A model generated the notes under the pieces. That model had not been told where the DNA came from. It worked only from the letters and a program-made list of their open reading frames with translations, and did no database searches. A stretch of DNA of 64,000 nt from Allopusillimonas soli (GTDB lineage: Bacteria; Pseudomonadota; Gammaproteobacteria; Burkholderiales; Burkholderiaceae_B), in contig NZ_SDQC01000001.1 in the NCBI RefSeq assembly GCF_004153445.1, positions 868,001 through 932,000 on the forward strand, written 5' to 3'. The first letter of the stretch is position 1, and each line of letters opens with the position of its first letter. Positions 27,892 to 37,082 of this stretch are shown here, piece after piece. The position numbers and the translations under genes were made by a program.

Positions 27892-28860
27892 TCAGTCGGC
27901 AGTCAGCTTGCCTTGCGCATCCAGTGTCCTGGCCCTCTCGAGTTGCGCCTGGAGTATGTGCTGGAAATCCTCCGGCGCCGAGGGCATGGCTGTACTGCCT
28001 GAATTGGTCATACGCTGCTGAACCGCATCTGTTTGAAGCGCCTTGTTCAATACCGAATTCAATTGAGCAATGACGGCCTTGGGCGTCTTCGCCGGAGCCA
28101 GGAGGCCGGCCTGCGTCATCGCGGTGAAGCCTTTCACGCCAGCTTCTGCAAGCGTCGGCACGTCTGGAAGAAAACGGTCGCGTTTGGCCGACAGCACCGC
28201 GATTGCATGCAGCTTTCCCGCCTTGATATTGGCATAAGAGCCCGTAACTTGGTCGATGATGGCGTCTACCTGCTGTCCCAGCAGCGCCGTGACGGCCGGT
28301 GCCGAGCCCTTGTAGGGCACTGCCGTAAATTTGCAGCCTGCCGCATCTTCAAGACCGAGCAACGCAATATGATTGGTTGTCCCCAGCCCAGCGTGGCCCA
28401 TGGTGACAGAGCCTTCCTTTTTGTGCGCCTGTTCAAGCAGTTCACGCATGGTCTTGAAGCGCCCTTGCGGATTGACGACCACCACGAGAGAAGCCGCGGC
28501 AATCTCGCCCACGGAAGTGAAATCCTTGAGCGTGTAGTCAGTCGACGTCATGAAGGGTGCGACCGTGATGGCATTGGGTGTGGTTACCAACAAAGTATGT
28601 CCGTCCGGCTTGGCCCTGGCCACCAGCGCCGCGCCGATCACGCCGCCTGCACCGGGCTTGTTTTCAACCACAACGGTAGTGCCCAGAAGATCCTGAAGCT
28701 CAGGCGCAATCGCCCGCGCCACGGTATCGAGATTGCCGCCCGGCGAAAAAGGTACCACCATGGTGACAGGCCCGCCGTCCTTCAGGCTTGCCGCCACAGC
28801 CGGCAAGCCATGCAATGCCGGAATCATCGCCGCAGCCAGGCAGAATCTTCTTCTATTCAT
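27892..28860 (-). CDS. Tripartite tricarboxylate transporter substrate-binding protein (Bug family)
   Basis: A 322-residue periplasmic receptor. The signal sequence starts MNRRRFCLAAAMIPALHG. Bug motifs follow: VPFSPGGNLDTVARAIAPELQ, VVENKPGAGGVIGAALVARAKPDGHTLL and LPDVPTLAEAGVKGF. The start is set at the ATG with AAGGAG upstream. A longer frame upstream lacks a signal peptide. It is followed by the LigI-like hydrolase, so a dicarboxylate or lactone ligand is plausible. No TctA or TctB permease is nearby. Confidence 0.9.
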   Translation of the reverse strand: MNRRRFCLAAAMIPALHGLPAVAASLKDGGPVTMVVPFSPGGNLDTVARAIAPELQDLLGTTVVVENKPGAGGVIGAALVARAKPDGHTLLVTTPNAITVAPFMTSTDYTLKDFTSVGEIAAASLVVVVNPQGRFKTMRELLEQAHKKEGSVTMGHAGLGTTNHIALLGLEDAAGCKFTAVPYKGSAPAVTALLGQQVDAIIDQVTGSYANIKAGKLHAIAVLSAKRDRFLPDVPTLAEAGVKGFTAMTQAGLLAPAKTPKAVIAQLNSVLNKALQTDAVQQRMTNSGSTAMPSAPEDFQHILQAQLERARTLDAQGKLTAD

Positions 28861-29041
28861 AATTTGCTCCTTTTTATTGATGCAGCCACTTGATGACTGT
28901 TCTGCTGGCGCCCCAATAAAGCGCAGGGCAGGCTCGCATAGGCGCAGCCACCATTGCGCTGCCAGGCATGAGACGAGAAAAGAGCACTCAGCATAAGGAA
29001 GACGAGACCTTCCGGGTAGTGGCCTGCTCCTCAAGGCGTGT

Positions 29042-30388
29042 TCAGGAGTTGTGAAGGGCCTGCGGTCTCTCTGGGTCTGCGGAACTGCCGTCGCCGGCCT
29101 GCGGCACCGGCCCTCGCCTATACCGGCGTGCCAGCCATGCGCCTGCCAGCGCCCAAATCAACGCAATGCCTGCACCTAGGCACAACGCAATGCCTGGCTG
29201 GTCGGTCAAAAGATCAACACCCCGTTTCAACCACCCACTCAGGGCATCGCTGCCGCGGTACACGACCGTGTCGTTGAAATTCTTGGCCTTGTATTTTTGC
29301 TCCGCAGGCACAACGGTATAGAGCATTTCGCGCCCCGGCCTGACAAGCGCGTACTCGCCCGCACGGCGGCCCACCATGACCATCGCCAACACGGCAAAAA
29401 ACGGAGACAGCGCCAGCCACAAAAACCCAATGGCCACCAACACGGGCACCGCTGTCAACAACACGCCCACCCCCAGGCGCTGCGCTATCCGGCCGGTAAA
29501 GAAAACTTGCGTGAGAATGGCCAAGGTTTGCACCACGGCATCGATGTATCCGAACACCTGGGTTTGGCGCGCCGGATCCGGGAACCGCTCGGCAATAATG
29601 CGCGCCTGCTCGAAGTAAAGAAAGGTGTTGACGCTGGCTAACAGCACCACGAAAAAGGCAATGCCCAGCATATAAGGTGAGCGGACAACCTCAAAAAACC
29701 CCGCGAAGGGGTTGCCGCCAAGGGGACGATGGCGCTGTGCGTCATCTGGCTCCATCGCGCCGGCTTGCGGATGCCTGTCACGCCAGCGATGCAGGTATAG
29801 CGATGCGCTGCCGCTACCCGCCAGCAACACGGCAGACAGAAACAGCAGGCCGCCATGCCCCAGCGGCGTCACCAGCGCCGCGCCCAGCAAAGGCCCAGCC
29901 AGGCCGCCCAGACTGGCGCCGCCGGCAATCATGGCAAACAGCCTGCGTGCCGCATCTCCGGAAAAGATATCCGCCAACACACTCCATGCCAATGAAATGG
30001 CCATCAGATTGAAAACCGAAAGCCATATGTAGAAAACTCGGCCAACCCAAACATTGCCGGGCATCAAGGAAAGAACGATCGCAAAGCCAAGCAGATTAAG
30101 TGTAAAAAAGCCGTAGACCCACGGCAGGATGTGGCCGCGCGCCACGGCGGACGCCAGCCATCCAAACAGCGGCATCGCCACCAGGGTGGCCAGGAAAGTA
30201 CCCGTGAAGAGCCACTGCAGGTTCTCCACGCCACCGGCCAGCCCCATTGTTTCCCGAACAGGGCGCAGCATGAAATAGGCGGTGAACAAGAGGAAGAACA
30301 TCGCTAGCCCGCTCGCCACCGCCGGCCCCTCGCCCCGCTTGAAATTAAACAGGCGGTTCAGCGCACCAACTGCGTGTCTGTCTTCCAT
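29042..30388 (-). CDS. MFS transporter related to NTP/NDP exchange transporters
   Basis: A 448-residue protein with about 12 membrane helices. The N-terminal region FFLLFTAYFMLRPVRETMGLAGG and later EYALVRPGREMLYTVVPAEQKYKAKNFNDTVVYRGSDAL resemble the MFS-like group allied to Tlc/Npt nucleotide carriers found in many free-living proteobacteria. What these proteins move is not established. The start MEDRHAVG is chosen because translation further upstream runs back into the aldo/keto reductase gene and looks non-coding. It lies 11 bp after that gene and is probably in its operon. Confidence 0.8.
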   Translation of the reverse strand: MEDRHAVGALNRLFNFKRGEGPAVASGLAMFFLLFTAYFMLRPVRETMGLAGGVENLQWLFTGTFLATLVAMPLFGWLASAVARGHILPWVYGFFTLNLLGFAIVLSLMPGNVWVGRVFYIWLSVFNLMAISLAWSVLADIFSGDAARRLFAMIAGGASLGGLAGPLLGAALVTPLGHGGLLFLSAVLLAGSGSASLYLHRWRDRHPQAGAMEPDDAQRHRPLGGNPFAGFFEVVRSPYMLGIAFFVVLLASVNTFLYFEQARIIAERFPDPARQTQVFGYIDAVVQTLAILTQVFFTGRIAQRLGVGVLLTAVPVLVAIGFLWLALSPFFAVLAMVMVGRRAGEYALVRPGREMLYTVVPAEQKYKAKNFNDTVVYRGSDALSGWLKRGVDLLTDQPGIALCLGAGIALIWALAGAWLARRYRRGPVPQAGDGSSADPERPQALHNS

Positions 30389-30399
30389 GGGTGAGATGC

Positions 30400-31320
30400 T
30401 CACTGGAACATCGCGCGCAGGGAGCGCCTCTGCTCCGGCGTCAACATCGGCCCCACTCCGGCTTTCAGATTGTCGCTTTGCCGGTCGGGCCGGCTGGTCG
30501 CTGGAATAACCACCGTCACGGCGGGATGGCTCAGTGCAAAGCGCAGAAACGCCTGTGCCCAGGAGCTGATACCGACCTCCGCGGCCCATGGCGGCAAGGG
30601 CTTGCCTGCCGCATACCGGAAGAGCCTGCCGTCGTCAAAAGCGCGATTGACAATGACTGCCACGCCGAGATCGCGCGCCATGGGAAACAGCCGCCGCTCC
30701 GCGTGCGTAGAAATAACTGAATAATTGATCTGGAGAAAGTCCGGCCTGGCCTCCCGAACCGCATCTGTCAATGCATCCTGCGCGCTGTCCGTGTAATGAG
30801 TGAGCCCAGAATACCGTACCTTGCCTGACGCCTTGAGCTCGACGATGCTGGCCATCTGGGCTTTCCAGTCGATGAGGTTATGCACCTGCAGCAACTCCAC
30901 CCTGTCCGTCCGCAATCGCTGAAGAGACTGTTGAAACTGGGCCAGCCCACGCTCATGGCCATGCGCGCCAATCTTGGTACAAAGGAAGGCGCGCTCCCGC
31001 AAGCCAAGCTCAGCCAGCAGGCTCCCAAGCACCGCCTCAGACTGCCCATAGCTGGGCGCGGTATCGATGACCGACGCGCCCGCGGCAAAAAAACGGCGCA
31101 ACACCTCGCGCAGCGGCGCTCGGTGTGCTTCCGATGCGCTCACATTGAAACTGTCTGAGGTGCCCATGCCAATTACCGGCAATGGCTGGCCGGAAGAAGG
31201 AATGCGGCGCACCTGAGATACCGTTGCCGCATCCGCGGTCTGGCGTCCCCCCCTGAAGGCACATTCCAATGTAAGTGCGGACATGCCTGCGAGAAAATTT
31301 CGCCGTGTGGACATTTGCAC
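30400..31320 (-). CDS. Aldo/keto reductase with Tat-like leader
   Basis: A 306-residue AKR barrel. The N-terminus STRRNFLAGMSALTL is a twin-arginine-type leader, unusual for a mostly cytoplasmic family. Barrel motifs include GMGTSDSF, the catalytic Asp/Tyr region ASVIDTAPSYGQSEAVLG, LLQVHN and GKVRYSGLTHY. It should reduce or oxidise carbonyl compounds with NADPH, here perhaps after export as a folded protein. It sits 11 bp before the MFS gene. Two possible ATGs lie two codons apart. Confidence 0.85.
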   Translation of the reverse strand: MQMSTRRNFLAGMSALTLECAFRGGRQTADAATVSQVRRIPSSGQPLPVIGMGTSDSFNVSASEAHRAPLREVLRRFFAAGASVIDTAPSYGQSEAVLGSLLAELGLRERAFLCTKIGAHGHERGLAQFQQSLQRLRTDRVELLQVHNLIDWKAQMASIVELKASGKVRYSGLTHYTDSAQDALTDAVREARPDFLQINYSVISTHAERRLFPMARDLGVAVIVNRAFDDGRLFRYAAGKPLPPWAAEVGISSWAQAFLRFALSHPAVTVVIPATSRPDRQSDNLKAGVGPMLTPEQRRSLRAMFQ

Positions 31321-31417
31321 ACCCCCGTCCGGAATAATCTGCCAGTTGCCGGCAAGGCCTCTAGCTGTTCAGTATATTGTCAGCACCGAGTCTCGGCAAA
31401 GCATTATTGCAACTGCG

Positions 31418-31470
31418 TGAGTCATCGCCGCCTTTGCGGCGCAGGACGGTTTGCGCTAGAGTTGAGTCAT
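31418..31470 (+). promoter_or_regulatory. Direct repeats and hairpin in the leader of the XRE gene
   Basis: TGAGTCAT occurs at 31418-31425 and 31463-31470, 45 bp apart (start to start). Between them CGCCGC and GCGGCG (31426-31441) form a 6-bp stem with a CTTT loop. The block lies in the 170-bp gap between the divergent reductase and XRE genes, just before the XRE ribosome site. It could be an operator for XRE autoregulation. Confidence 0.35.
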
Positions 31471-31490
31471 TCCTCGAAGGAGTTTCCGAC

Positions 31491-31790
31491 ATGATCACCG
31501 GAGCCCAATGCTGCGCCGCACGCGCCCTTGTCGAAGTCACAATAGCCAAGCTGGCCAGGCGGTCGGGCGTGGACGCGCGCACCATAGAAAGTTTCGAACA
31601 GAAAGCCGACGAACCAGACAGCGGCACGATACAGTTACTGCAGAGTACGCTGGAGGATCTGGGCGCGGTTTTCATTCCTGAAAATGGCGGCGGTGCGGGT
31701 GTGCGGCTACGGTTCAGCCGCTCGGAGACCAAGCAGATAGGCCGGCTCGAAAATGAAGGCGGCATGCCGGGCAGCAATACCGTCCCATAG
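31491..31790 (+). CDS. Small XRE-type helix-turn-helix protein
   Basis: A 99-residue protein. Residues 1-60 match the XRE pattern ITGAQCCAARALVEVTIAKLARRSGVDARTIESFEQ, followed by LLQSTLEDLGAVFIPENGGGAGVRL, typical of short single-domain regulators. GAAGGAG before the chosen ATG fixes the start, and a longer frame 38 codons upstream is not conserved-looking. It is monocistronic, divergent from the reductase operon and convergent with the TonB receptor gene. Its targets are unknown. Confidence 0.85.
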   Translation: MITGAQCCAARALVEVTIAKLARRSGVDARTIESFEQKADEPDSGTIQLLQSTLEDLGAVFIPENGGGAGVRLRFSRSETKQIGRLENEGGMPGSNTVP

Positions 31791-31867
31791 CCCCCCGCCC
31801 CGACGGCATCTCGGCCCCGCGCCACGCTGAAGCATGGCCATCGAACTCAGCGCGATGGCCATTACCG

Positions 31868-33856
31868 CTAGAAATCCAGCGACAATCCCGCGTAATACCT
31901 GCGGCCATCAAGCGTCTTGCCAAAAAGCTCGCTGTCCACTTGTTTATCGAACACATTGTAGACAGCCAGGAAACCGGTAATGTGCTTGCTGAATTTGTAA
32001 GTGGTGCCCACATCGACCAGGGTGTATGAGGGAATGCGGTCTTCGCCACCGTCTATGGTATCGCTCTTGTATTTCATCTTGCCCCAGACGTTCTGCCTGC
32101 CGCCGGCCTGCCAGTCGAGGCCCAGATTGAACATATGGCGCGGCGTGTTGTTCAGCGGCTTGCCTTCATCCTGGCCGCTGGTTATTTCACTGTCGGAGTA
32201 GGTGTAGTTGGTAATCAGCCTTACTGCGCCCAGCGGCATGCTGAAGCTGGCCTCTACGCCCTGCAATATGGCCGAGTCCAGGTTTGTGTACTGCTGGATG
32301 CTGTACCGGGTTTCGCTATTGTATGTGCATGAGGGGGGAGCGCCCGCCGGCGTACTGCACAGATACTGCTTTCCAATCTTGTCCTTGAACCGGGTGTGAT
32401 ACGCCATGATTCCGAAGTTGACGTCCTGGGGCGAGGACCATGCGAACCCGAGCTCATAGTTGGTGCTGCTTTCGGGCTCCAGGTCAGGATTGCCCATGTC
32501 CCACGAACGCCCCCTCCCCGCCTGCTCCACAATATTGTCATCCGCCTGCTTCAAGGTCGGTGTTTTATAGCCACCGCTCACGCCACCCTTCAGAACCAGA
32601 TTGTCATCCCAGTGATACACGCCATAAAGACGCGGCGTCAGATGGGTGCCGTAGTGCTCGTTCTTGTCGAATCTCAGGCCGGCGGTCAAGGCGAAATCGT
32701 CCGTGAGGTTGTACTCATCCTCGATGAACAGGGCCGTCTGCCAGCGCGTCAGGTTAAGCGACTTTGACCCTGGAAATCTGCTTTCGTCGTGATCTGTCTC
32801 CTCAGTCTTGTACTCCGCCCCCACCGATATCATGTGGGCATCGAGCGGGATAAGCGTCTTGGTGTTCAGCACCGTGGATTTGTAGGTGGAGTCGTAGCTT
32901 CCGTTTTCGATCTTGACGTCCTCAGTCAAGACATACGTCTTGGTGTTGATGTTCCTGCCCCATTTCCAATCGTGCGTGAGGCCATAGACGGTGCGCTCGT
33001 TGTCCATGTCACTGGGGCCGCCGGTCTTCTCCGTGCGCTGGTTGTCCGTCGTTGTCAGGCCTGCTTCAAGTTGAAGGCTGTGGCTTTCATTCAGCACCCA
33101 GTCCAAGCGCGCATTGTTATTCACAATGCGCTGTTGTGGATAGCCGGCCTCGAATTCGTCTTCGCGCCGCTGATACCGCGAACCGTATAGGGTGAGGCCC
33201 AGCCTGTCCTGAACAAGCGGACCACTCAGATAATATCTACCCTGATACGCGTTGCCTGATTCCGAATGCTGCTGCAGCGTCGCATCCAACGTGACATTGC
33301 CTATCCATTCGTCCGTCACTTTCTTTGTGATGACATTGATTACACCGCCCAAGGCACTTGAGCCGTAAAGCGAGGACATGGGGCCCCGTATGACTTCTAT
33401 GCGCTCAATCGCCGACAAGGGTGGCAGCCAGTTCACCTGAGCACCACCGCCAAACCCGTTGTAATAGGCCTCCGAGGAAGCGCCCAGGGGCTTGCCGTCC
33501 ACCAGGAAAAGCACATATTGCTCGCCCATGCCGCGGATTGTTATCTGGGTGCTCTCCAACTTCCCGCCGGCGCCGCCCTCCACCGAAACACCTGGAATAT
33601 CCTGCAGGGCGTCGGTGATATTGCGGTAAGCCTTGCCCTCCAGTTCTTCCCTGGGAATTACAGTAATTGTGGCAGGCGCATCGGCGATCATCTGCTCGAA
33701 TCCGGAGGCTGTCACGACCACATTGGACAATGTGGGTACGTCAGTCTGCTGCTGTGCATGAACCGGCATAGTCAGGCCGGCAAGCATTGCGGCGCCAATA
33801 TAGGCGCAGGAGGCTCGGGCCCGCGAACGTTCTCGGCCTGGTCGGCGATCAATCAT
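31868..33856 (-). CDS. TonB-dependent outer-membrane receptor (catecholate siderophore, CirA/PfeA-like)
   Basis: A 662-residue receptor. A signal peptide ends near residue 34 (VHAQ). A plug domain follows at about 45-165 (VVVTASGFEQMIADAPATITVI, ALQDIPGVSVEGG, RIEVIRGPMSSLYGSSALGGVINVITKK). A 22-strand barrel then ends in the C-terminal Phe of GLSLDF. Such receptors import ferric siderophores or other metal complexes with TonB energy. A two-component system lies immediately upstream on the same strand, as in pfeA-pfeRS of Pseudomonas. I see no convincing Fur box in the 155-bp promoter region. Confidence 0.9.
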   Translation of the reverse strand: MIDRRPGRERSRARASCAYIGAAMLAGLTMPVHAQQQTDVPTLSNVVVTASGFEQMIADAPATITVIPREELEGKAYRNITDALQDIPGVSVEGGAGGKLESTQITIRGMGEQYVLFLVDGKPLGASSEAYYNGFGGGAQVNWLPPLSAIERIEVIRGPMSSLYGSSALGGVINVITKKVTDEWIGNVTLDATLQQHSESGNAYQGRYYLSGPLVQDRLGLTLYGSRYQRREDEFEAGYPQQRIVNNNARLDWVLNESHSLQLEAGLTTTDNQRTEKTGGPSDMDNERTVYGLTHDWKWGRNINTKTYVLTEDVKIENGSYDSTYKSTVLNTKTLIPLDAHMISVGAEYKTEETDHDESRFPGSKSLNLTRWQTALFIEDEYNLTDDFALTAGLRFDKNEHYGTHLTPRLYGVYHWDDNLVLKGGVSGGYKTPTLKQADDNIVEQAGRGRSWDMGNPDLEPESSTNYELGFAWSSPQDVNFGIMAYHTRFKDKIGKQYLCSTPAGAPPSCTYNSETRYSIQQYTNLDSAILQGVEASFSMPLGAVRLITNYTYSDSEITSGQDEGKPLNNTPRHMFNLGLDWQAGGRQNVWGKMKYKSDTIDGGEDRIPSYTLVDVGTTYKFSKHITGFLAVYNVFDKQVDSELFGKTLDGRRYYAGLSLDF

Positions 33857-34011
33857 TTTTCCCCTCTTGCGGCAAGCTTGCTTGCCTTTACATCAATCGA
33901 AAATGGAAATACGAATCAGTTTTATTAATTGAATCGGATTGTATCGATGGATGCTGACCACAGTCTGACGAAGACCTTCGATCGAAAAGGAGAACGGAAT
34001 GGCGTCAGGAA

Positions 34012-35328
34012 TCAGCCGGCCCGGCGAAAAGCCAGCCGCATGATGCAAGGGTCAGAGGAGACAAAGTGCGCGTCGCCGCCCGCGTTGCGCAGCGTACTTC
34101 GAATGATAGCGAGGCCCAGCCCAGATCCGGAGCTGGCTTCGCGGCCTTTCCTGAACCGTTGGAACATGATTTCCTGGGTTTCGAGATGCACCCCCGCCCC
34201 TTCATCCTGGATATCCAGCGTGGGCGCGTCTTGCTGCGCCTTCGACAGAATCATTCGCACCGTTCCGGCACCGTGATACAGCGCGTTCTCAAGTACGTTG
34301 CGTATCGCCTCGCGCAGCAAATCGGGGCTACCTCGAACCATGACATCCTGATCCAACCGCACCACGATGCTGCGTCCATGCGCTTCGAACAGCGGAATCA
34401 TCGTAGCCGCCGCCTCGCGCGCGACACGCGCAAGACTAGTGCGGGCATCGCTCGGCACGGTGCCAGCCTGGACTCGATCCTGCTGTGCCAAGGCCAGCAG
34501 TTGATTGACCAGTTTGTGTATCAGCCCAAACTCCCGATTGATGGCGGGCCAGTCGGCGGCACCCTCCAGGCGGCACTTTTGCAGCCGAAGATCCAGCACG
34601 GCAAGCGGCGTTCGCAATGCGTGTGCCGCATCATCGGCAATGCGCTGTTCATAGGCATAGGCCTGCGCCAGCCGATCGAGCCCCTCATTGGCTGCGCGCG
34701 CAAGCGGCAGGACTTCTCCCGGCAGCTTGCGCAGCGGTATGCGTCGTTCGGGGTCATGGGGACCAATGCCTTCGGCAAGCCGCGCAGCCTTTCTTATGGG
34801 CCGCAGTGTCCATTGCATCAGGACAAACAGCAAGCCCGTAGCCAGCAAACAGAAAGGGACAAGGAGCAGCAGACCGCGCATGGCACGCATGCGAAGCAGG
34901 TCGCCAATCAGCTTGCGCTCCATGCTGTCTTCCTTGGCCACCATGAGAATTGAACCATCGGACAGGGTGACTGGCACATTGATGATACGGCCGCTGTTCA
35001 CCGGAGCGCGGAACAGGCTGAGCTCCTCCTCGAGCGTGCCTCTGCGCAGCTTTCGCGGGCGCTCCAGATTCGCGGAATGCCATAGCGCCTTGCCATCAGC
35101 TGTATACAAAGTGTAGGACAGCTCACCGCCCGCATAATGCTTGGGCAGCTTGCTGAAATCGCTTTGCGCGTCCATGCCAGCACCGATTTCCTGGGCCTGA
35201 ATGAACATGACGCAGCGCCGCAGCTCATCGCGCGTATCGTACAGATACAGCGCCAAGACGCCAAAACCCAGCATGAGAACGGCCAATAGCGATATCAGCA
35301 CCCGGCAGCGAAGACTGCGATCACACAT
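34012..35328 (-). CDS. Two-component sensor histidine kinase
   Basis: A 438-residue kinase. TM1 is at about 10-30 and TM2 at 152-172, enclosing a periplasmic sensor of about 120 residues. A HAMP-like linker precedes the H-box DDAAHALRTPL (H236). The N-box VLENALYHG and G-boxes DEGAG and GSGLGLAI are present. It overlaps the response regulator gene by 8 bp. The start MCDRSL is chosen for that coupling, because the longer frame lies inside the regulator gene. The adjacent receptor suggests it senses a ferric siderophore or metal. Confidence 0.88.
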   Translation of the reverse strand: MCDRSLRCRVLISLLAVLMLGFGVLALYLYDTRDELRRCVMFIQAQEIGAGMDAQSDFSKLPKHYAGGELSYTLYTADGKALWHSANLERPRKLRRGTLEEELSLFRAPVNSGRIINVPVTLSDGSILMVAKEDSMERKLIGDLLRMRAMRGLLLLVPFCLLATGLLFVLMQWTLRPIRKAARLAEGIGPHDPERRIPLRKLPGEVLPLARAANEGLDRLAQAYAYEQRIADDAAHALRTPLAVLDLRLQKCRLEGAADWPAINREFGLIHKLVNQLLALAQQDRVQAGTVPSDARTSLARVAREAAATMIPLFEAHGRSIVVRLDQDVMVRGSPDLLREAIRNVLENALYHGAGTVRMILSKAQQDAPTLDIQDEGAGVHLETQEIMFQRFRKGREASSGSGLGLAIIRSTLRNAGGDAHFVSSDPCIMRLAFRRAG

Positions 35329-36004
35329 TGTGATCCGCCGCGACAAGCCGGTAGCCAACACCGCGCACCGTATCGATGCGCACCGTCGAGCCGGCCGCCT
35401 CAAGCTTGCGCCGCAATCGCGACACCAAGGCCTCAATGGCGTTCAGGGTTACCGCTTCGCAGGAGCCATAAATACGCTCCTCAAGATGATCCTTGATGGC
35501 AATGCGCGGCGCCGTACGAAGCATTTCCTCAAGCAGCATGGTTTCCCGGCGCGCCAGCTCAAGCATCCGGCCATCGACCGTCGCGTGGCGAAACTGTGGC
35601 TCAAAAGAGAGATTACCCTGCCTTAGTGTGACAAAGGCTCGCCCAGTCCGCCTCAGTACGGCCTTTATGCGCGCTTCGAGCTCAGCGATATCCACGGGCT
35701 TGAGCACATAGTCGTCCGCGCCCGCATTCAGACTGTCGAGCTTGCTCTGCAGGGCATCGCGAGCGGTCAGCACAATGCATGGCGGGATATGGAGGCCGCC
35801 CACGCGGCGGGCGGTAAGTATCTGGCCGCCGTCCATATCGGGCAGACCCAGATCGAGAATGAGGGCGTCATACCTGACCGCCTTCAAGCAAGCCAGCGCC
35901 TGGCAGCCGGTCTCGGCAAAATCGACCTCAAAACCGCAGCGCTGCAGGTGATTGCCCAACAGCCACCTGAGCTGGTCGTGATCCTCAACGATCAGGAGTT
36001 TCAT
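35321..36004 (-). CDS. OmpR/PhoB-family response regulator
   Basis: A 227-residue regulator. The receiver domain occupies 1-118, with acidic residues E7/D8, the phosphoacceptor D51 (LILDLGLPDMDG) and K103 (LKPVDI). A winged-helix DNA-binding domain follows (about 130-225, NAIEALVSRLRRKLEAAG, RGVGYRL). It is QseB/BasR-like. It is the first gene of the pair with the kinase, and the TonB receptor gene follows. An 8-bp inverted repeat lies 43 bp upstream. Confidence 0.9.
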   Translation of the reverse strand: MKLLIVEDHDQLRWLLGNHLQRCGFEVDFAETGCQALACLKAVRYDALILDLGLPDMDGGQILTARRVGGLHIPPCIVLTARDALQSKLDSLNAGADDYVLKPVDIAELEARIKAVLRRTGRAFVTLRQGNLSFEPQFRHATVDGRMLELARRETMLLEEMLRTAPRIAIKDHLEERIYGSCEAVTLNAIEALVSRLRRKLEAAGSTVRIDTVRGVGYRLVAADHNV

Positions 36005-36046
36005 CGCGCGATAGCCGTCAGATTACGATCAGGGAATGCTGGCATT

Positions 36047-36072
36047 ATATCAATTGATAATATTATTGATAT
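36047..36072. promoter_or_regulatory. Inverted repeat upstream of the response regulator gene
   Basis: ATATCAAT (36047-36054) and ATTGATAT (36065-36072) are a perfect inverted repeat around 10 AT-rich bases. An overlapping 19-base window starting GATAAT matches the Fur consensus at only about 12 of 19 positions, so Fur control is possible but weak. Binding by the response regulator itself is an equal option. Confidence 0.4.
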
Positions 36073-36261
36073 TCGTTCGCATTACGTGTAAATCCTTATT
36101 CTTCCGCCGCGCCGGTTCTGGCGTTGGATGACACCCTGCTAACGCCCTATTTCTGATTCATGCGCGGCATGTCCCCGCCACCGGGCGCGAAACCGGAATT
36201 TCCTCGGGGCGTGCAAGTATGATTCAATCCACTCACATCCCTACACGCAGAGGCCCATGCC

Positions 36262-37047
36262 ATGGCAGACCAGTGGAAGCAACATGCACAATTGACAGTA
36301 AGCAAACATGGCGTGGCGACACTAGCCATCCGCAATGCAAAAAGCCTGAACATTCTTGGCACACCTGTTGTGACGGCGCTGACGGCCGCACTGCATGCCG
36401 TGGCCGCCCAGGGCGACATACGGGTATTGATCCTGCGCGGCGAGGGAGACAAAGCCTTTGTAGCCGGGGCCGACATCAAGGAAATGGCGGCGCTGGACCA
36501 GCAGAGCGCAACTGCATTCATAGAGCGTCTGCGACTGCTGTGTGAATCCTGCCGCCAACTGCCCATGCCAGTCATCGCGCGCATACCCGGCTGGTGCTTG
36601 GGCGCAGGCCTGGAGCTGGCTATCGCCTGCGATCTGCGCATCGCGGCGGATACTGCGCATTTTGGCATGCCTGAGGTCAAGGTCGGCATTCCCTCAGTGA
36701 TCCACGCTGCCCTGCTTCCGCGCCTCATCGGCAAGGCCCGGGCCAACTGGATGTTGTTGACTGGCGAAATTATCGACGCGCCACAGGCCGAATCGTTTGG
36801 CCTGGTCGATCGCGTCGTTCCGGTGGCGGAACTGGACGTCGAGATAGACCGCATAAGCACCATGCTGGCAGGCCTGGGCCCCAAGGCGCTGGCGCAGCAA
36901 AAGCGCATGATGCGTGAATGGGAGGACGAGCCTCTGCAGACATCCATCGACAACAGCGTGCGCGAATTTGGCGCGGCGTTCAATACCGGCGAACCTCAGA
37001 AGTATATGGCCGATTTTGTGCGAAACAAGGAAGACAAAGCCAAATAA
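36262..37047 (+). CDS. Enoyl-CoA hydratase/isomerase family protein
   Basis: A 261-residue crotonase-fold protein. The oxyanion-hole loop is AGADIKEM (69-76). The two acid/base glutamates of the hydratase family are present: E118 (GAGLELAIACD) and E138 (FGMPEVKVGIPS). It should hydrate 2-enoyl-CoA thioesters. The region GIPSVIHAALLPRLIG is typical of a Burkholderiales subgroup. It stands alone, convergent with the truncated flavin oxidoreductase. No strong ribosome site precedes the ATG. Confidence 0.88.
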   Translation: MADQWKQHAQLTVSKHGVATLAIRNAKSLNILGTPVVTALTAALHAVAAQGDIRVLILRGEGDKAFVAGADIKEMAALDQQSATAFIERLRLLCESCRQLPMPVIARIPGWCLGAGLELAIACDLRIAADTAHFGMPEVKVGIPSVIHAALLPRLIGKARANWMLLTGEIIDAPQAESFGLVDRVVPVAELDVEIDRISTMLAGLGPKALAQQKRMMREWEDEPLQTSIDNSVREFGAAFNTGEPQKYMADFVRNKEDKAK

Positions 37048-37082
37048 AGAAGCGGAGTGCCGCACGTTTCTCCGCGGCACCC

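Noticed and set aside
26574-28073. Plus-strand frame of 499 residues across the LysR 3' end, lactonase and Bug genes
   Set aside because: It overlaps three recognisable genes in another frame or strand and resembles nothing.
33857-34011. Fur box upstream of the TonB receptor
   Set aside because: GAATC repeats and AT-rich sequence are present, but no 19-bp window gives a convincing match by eye.
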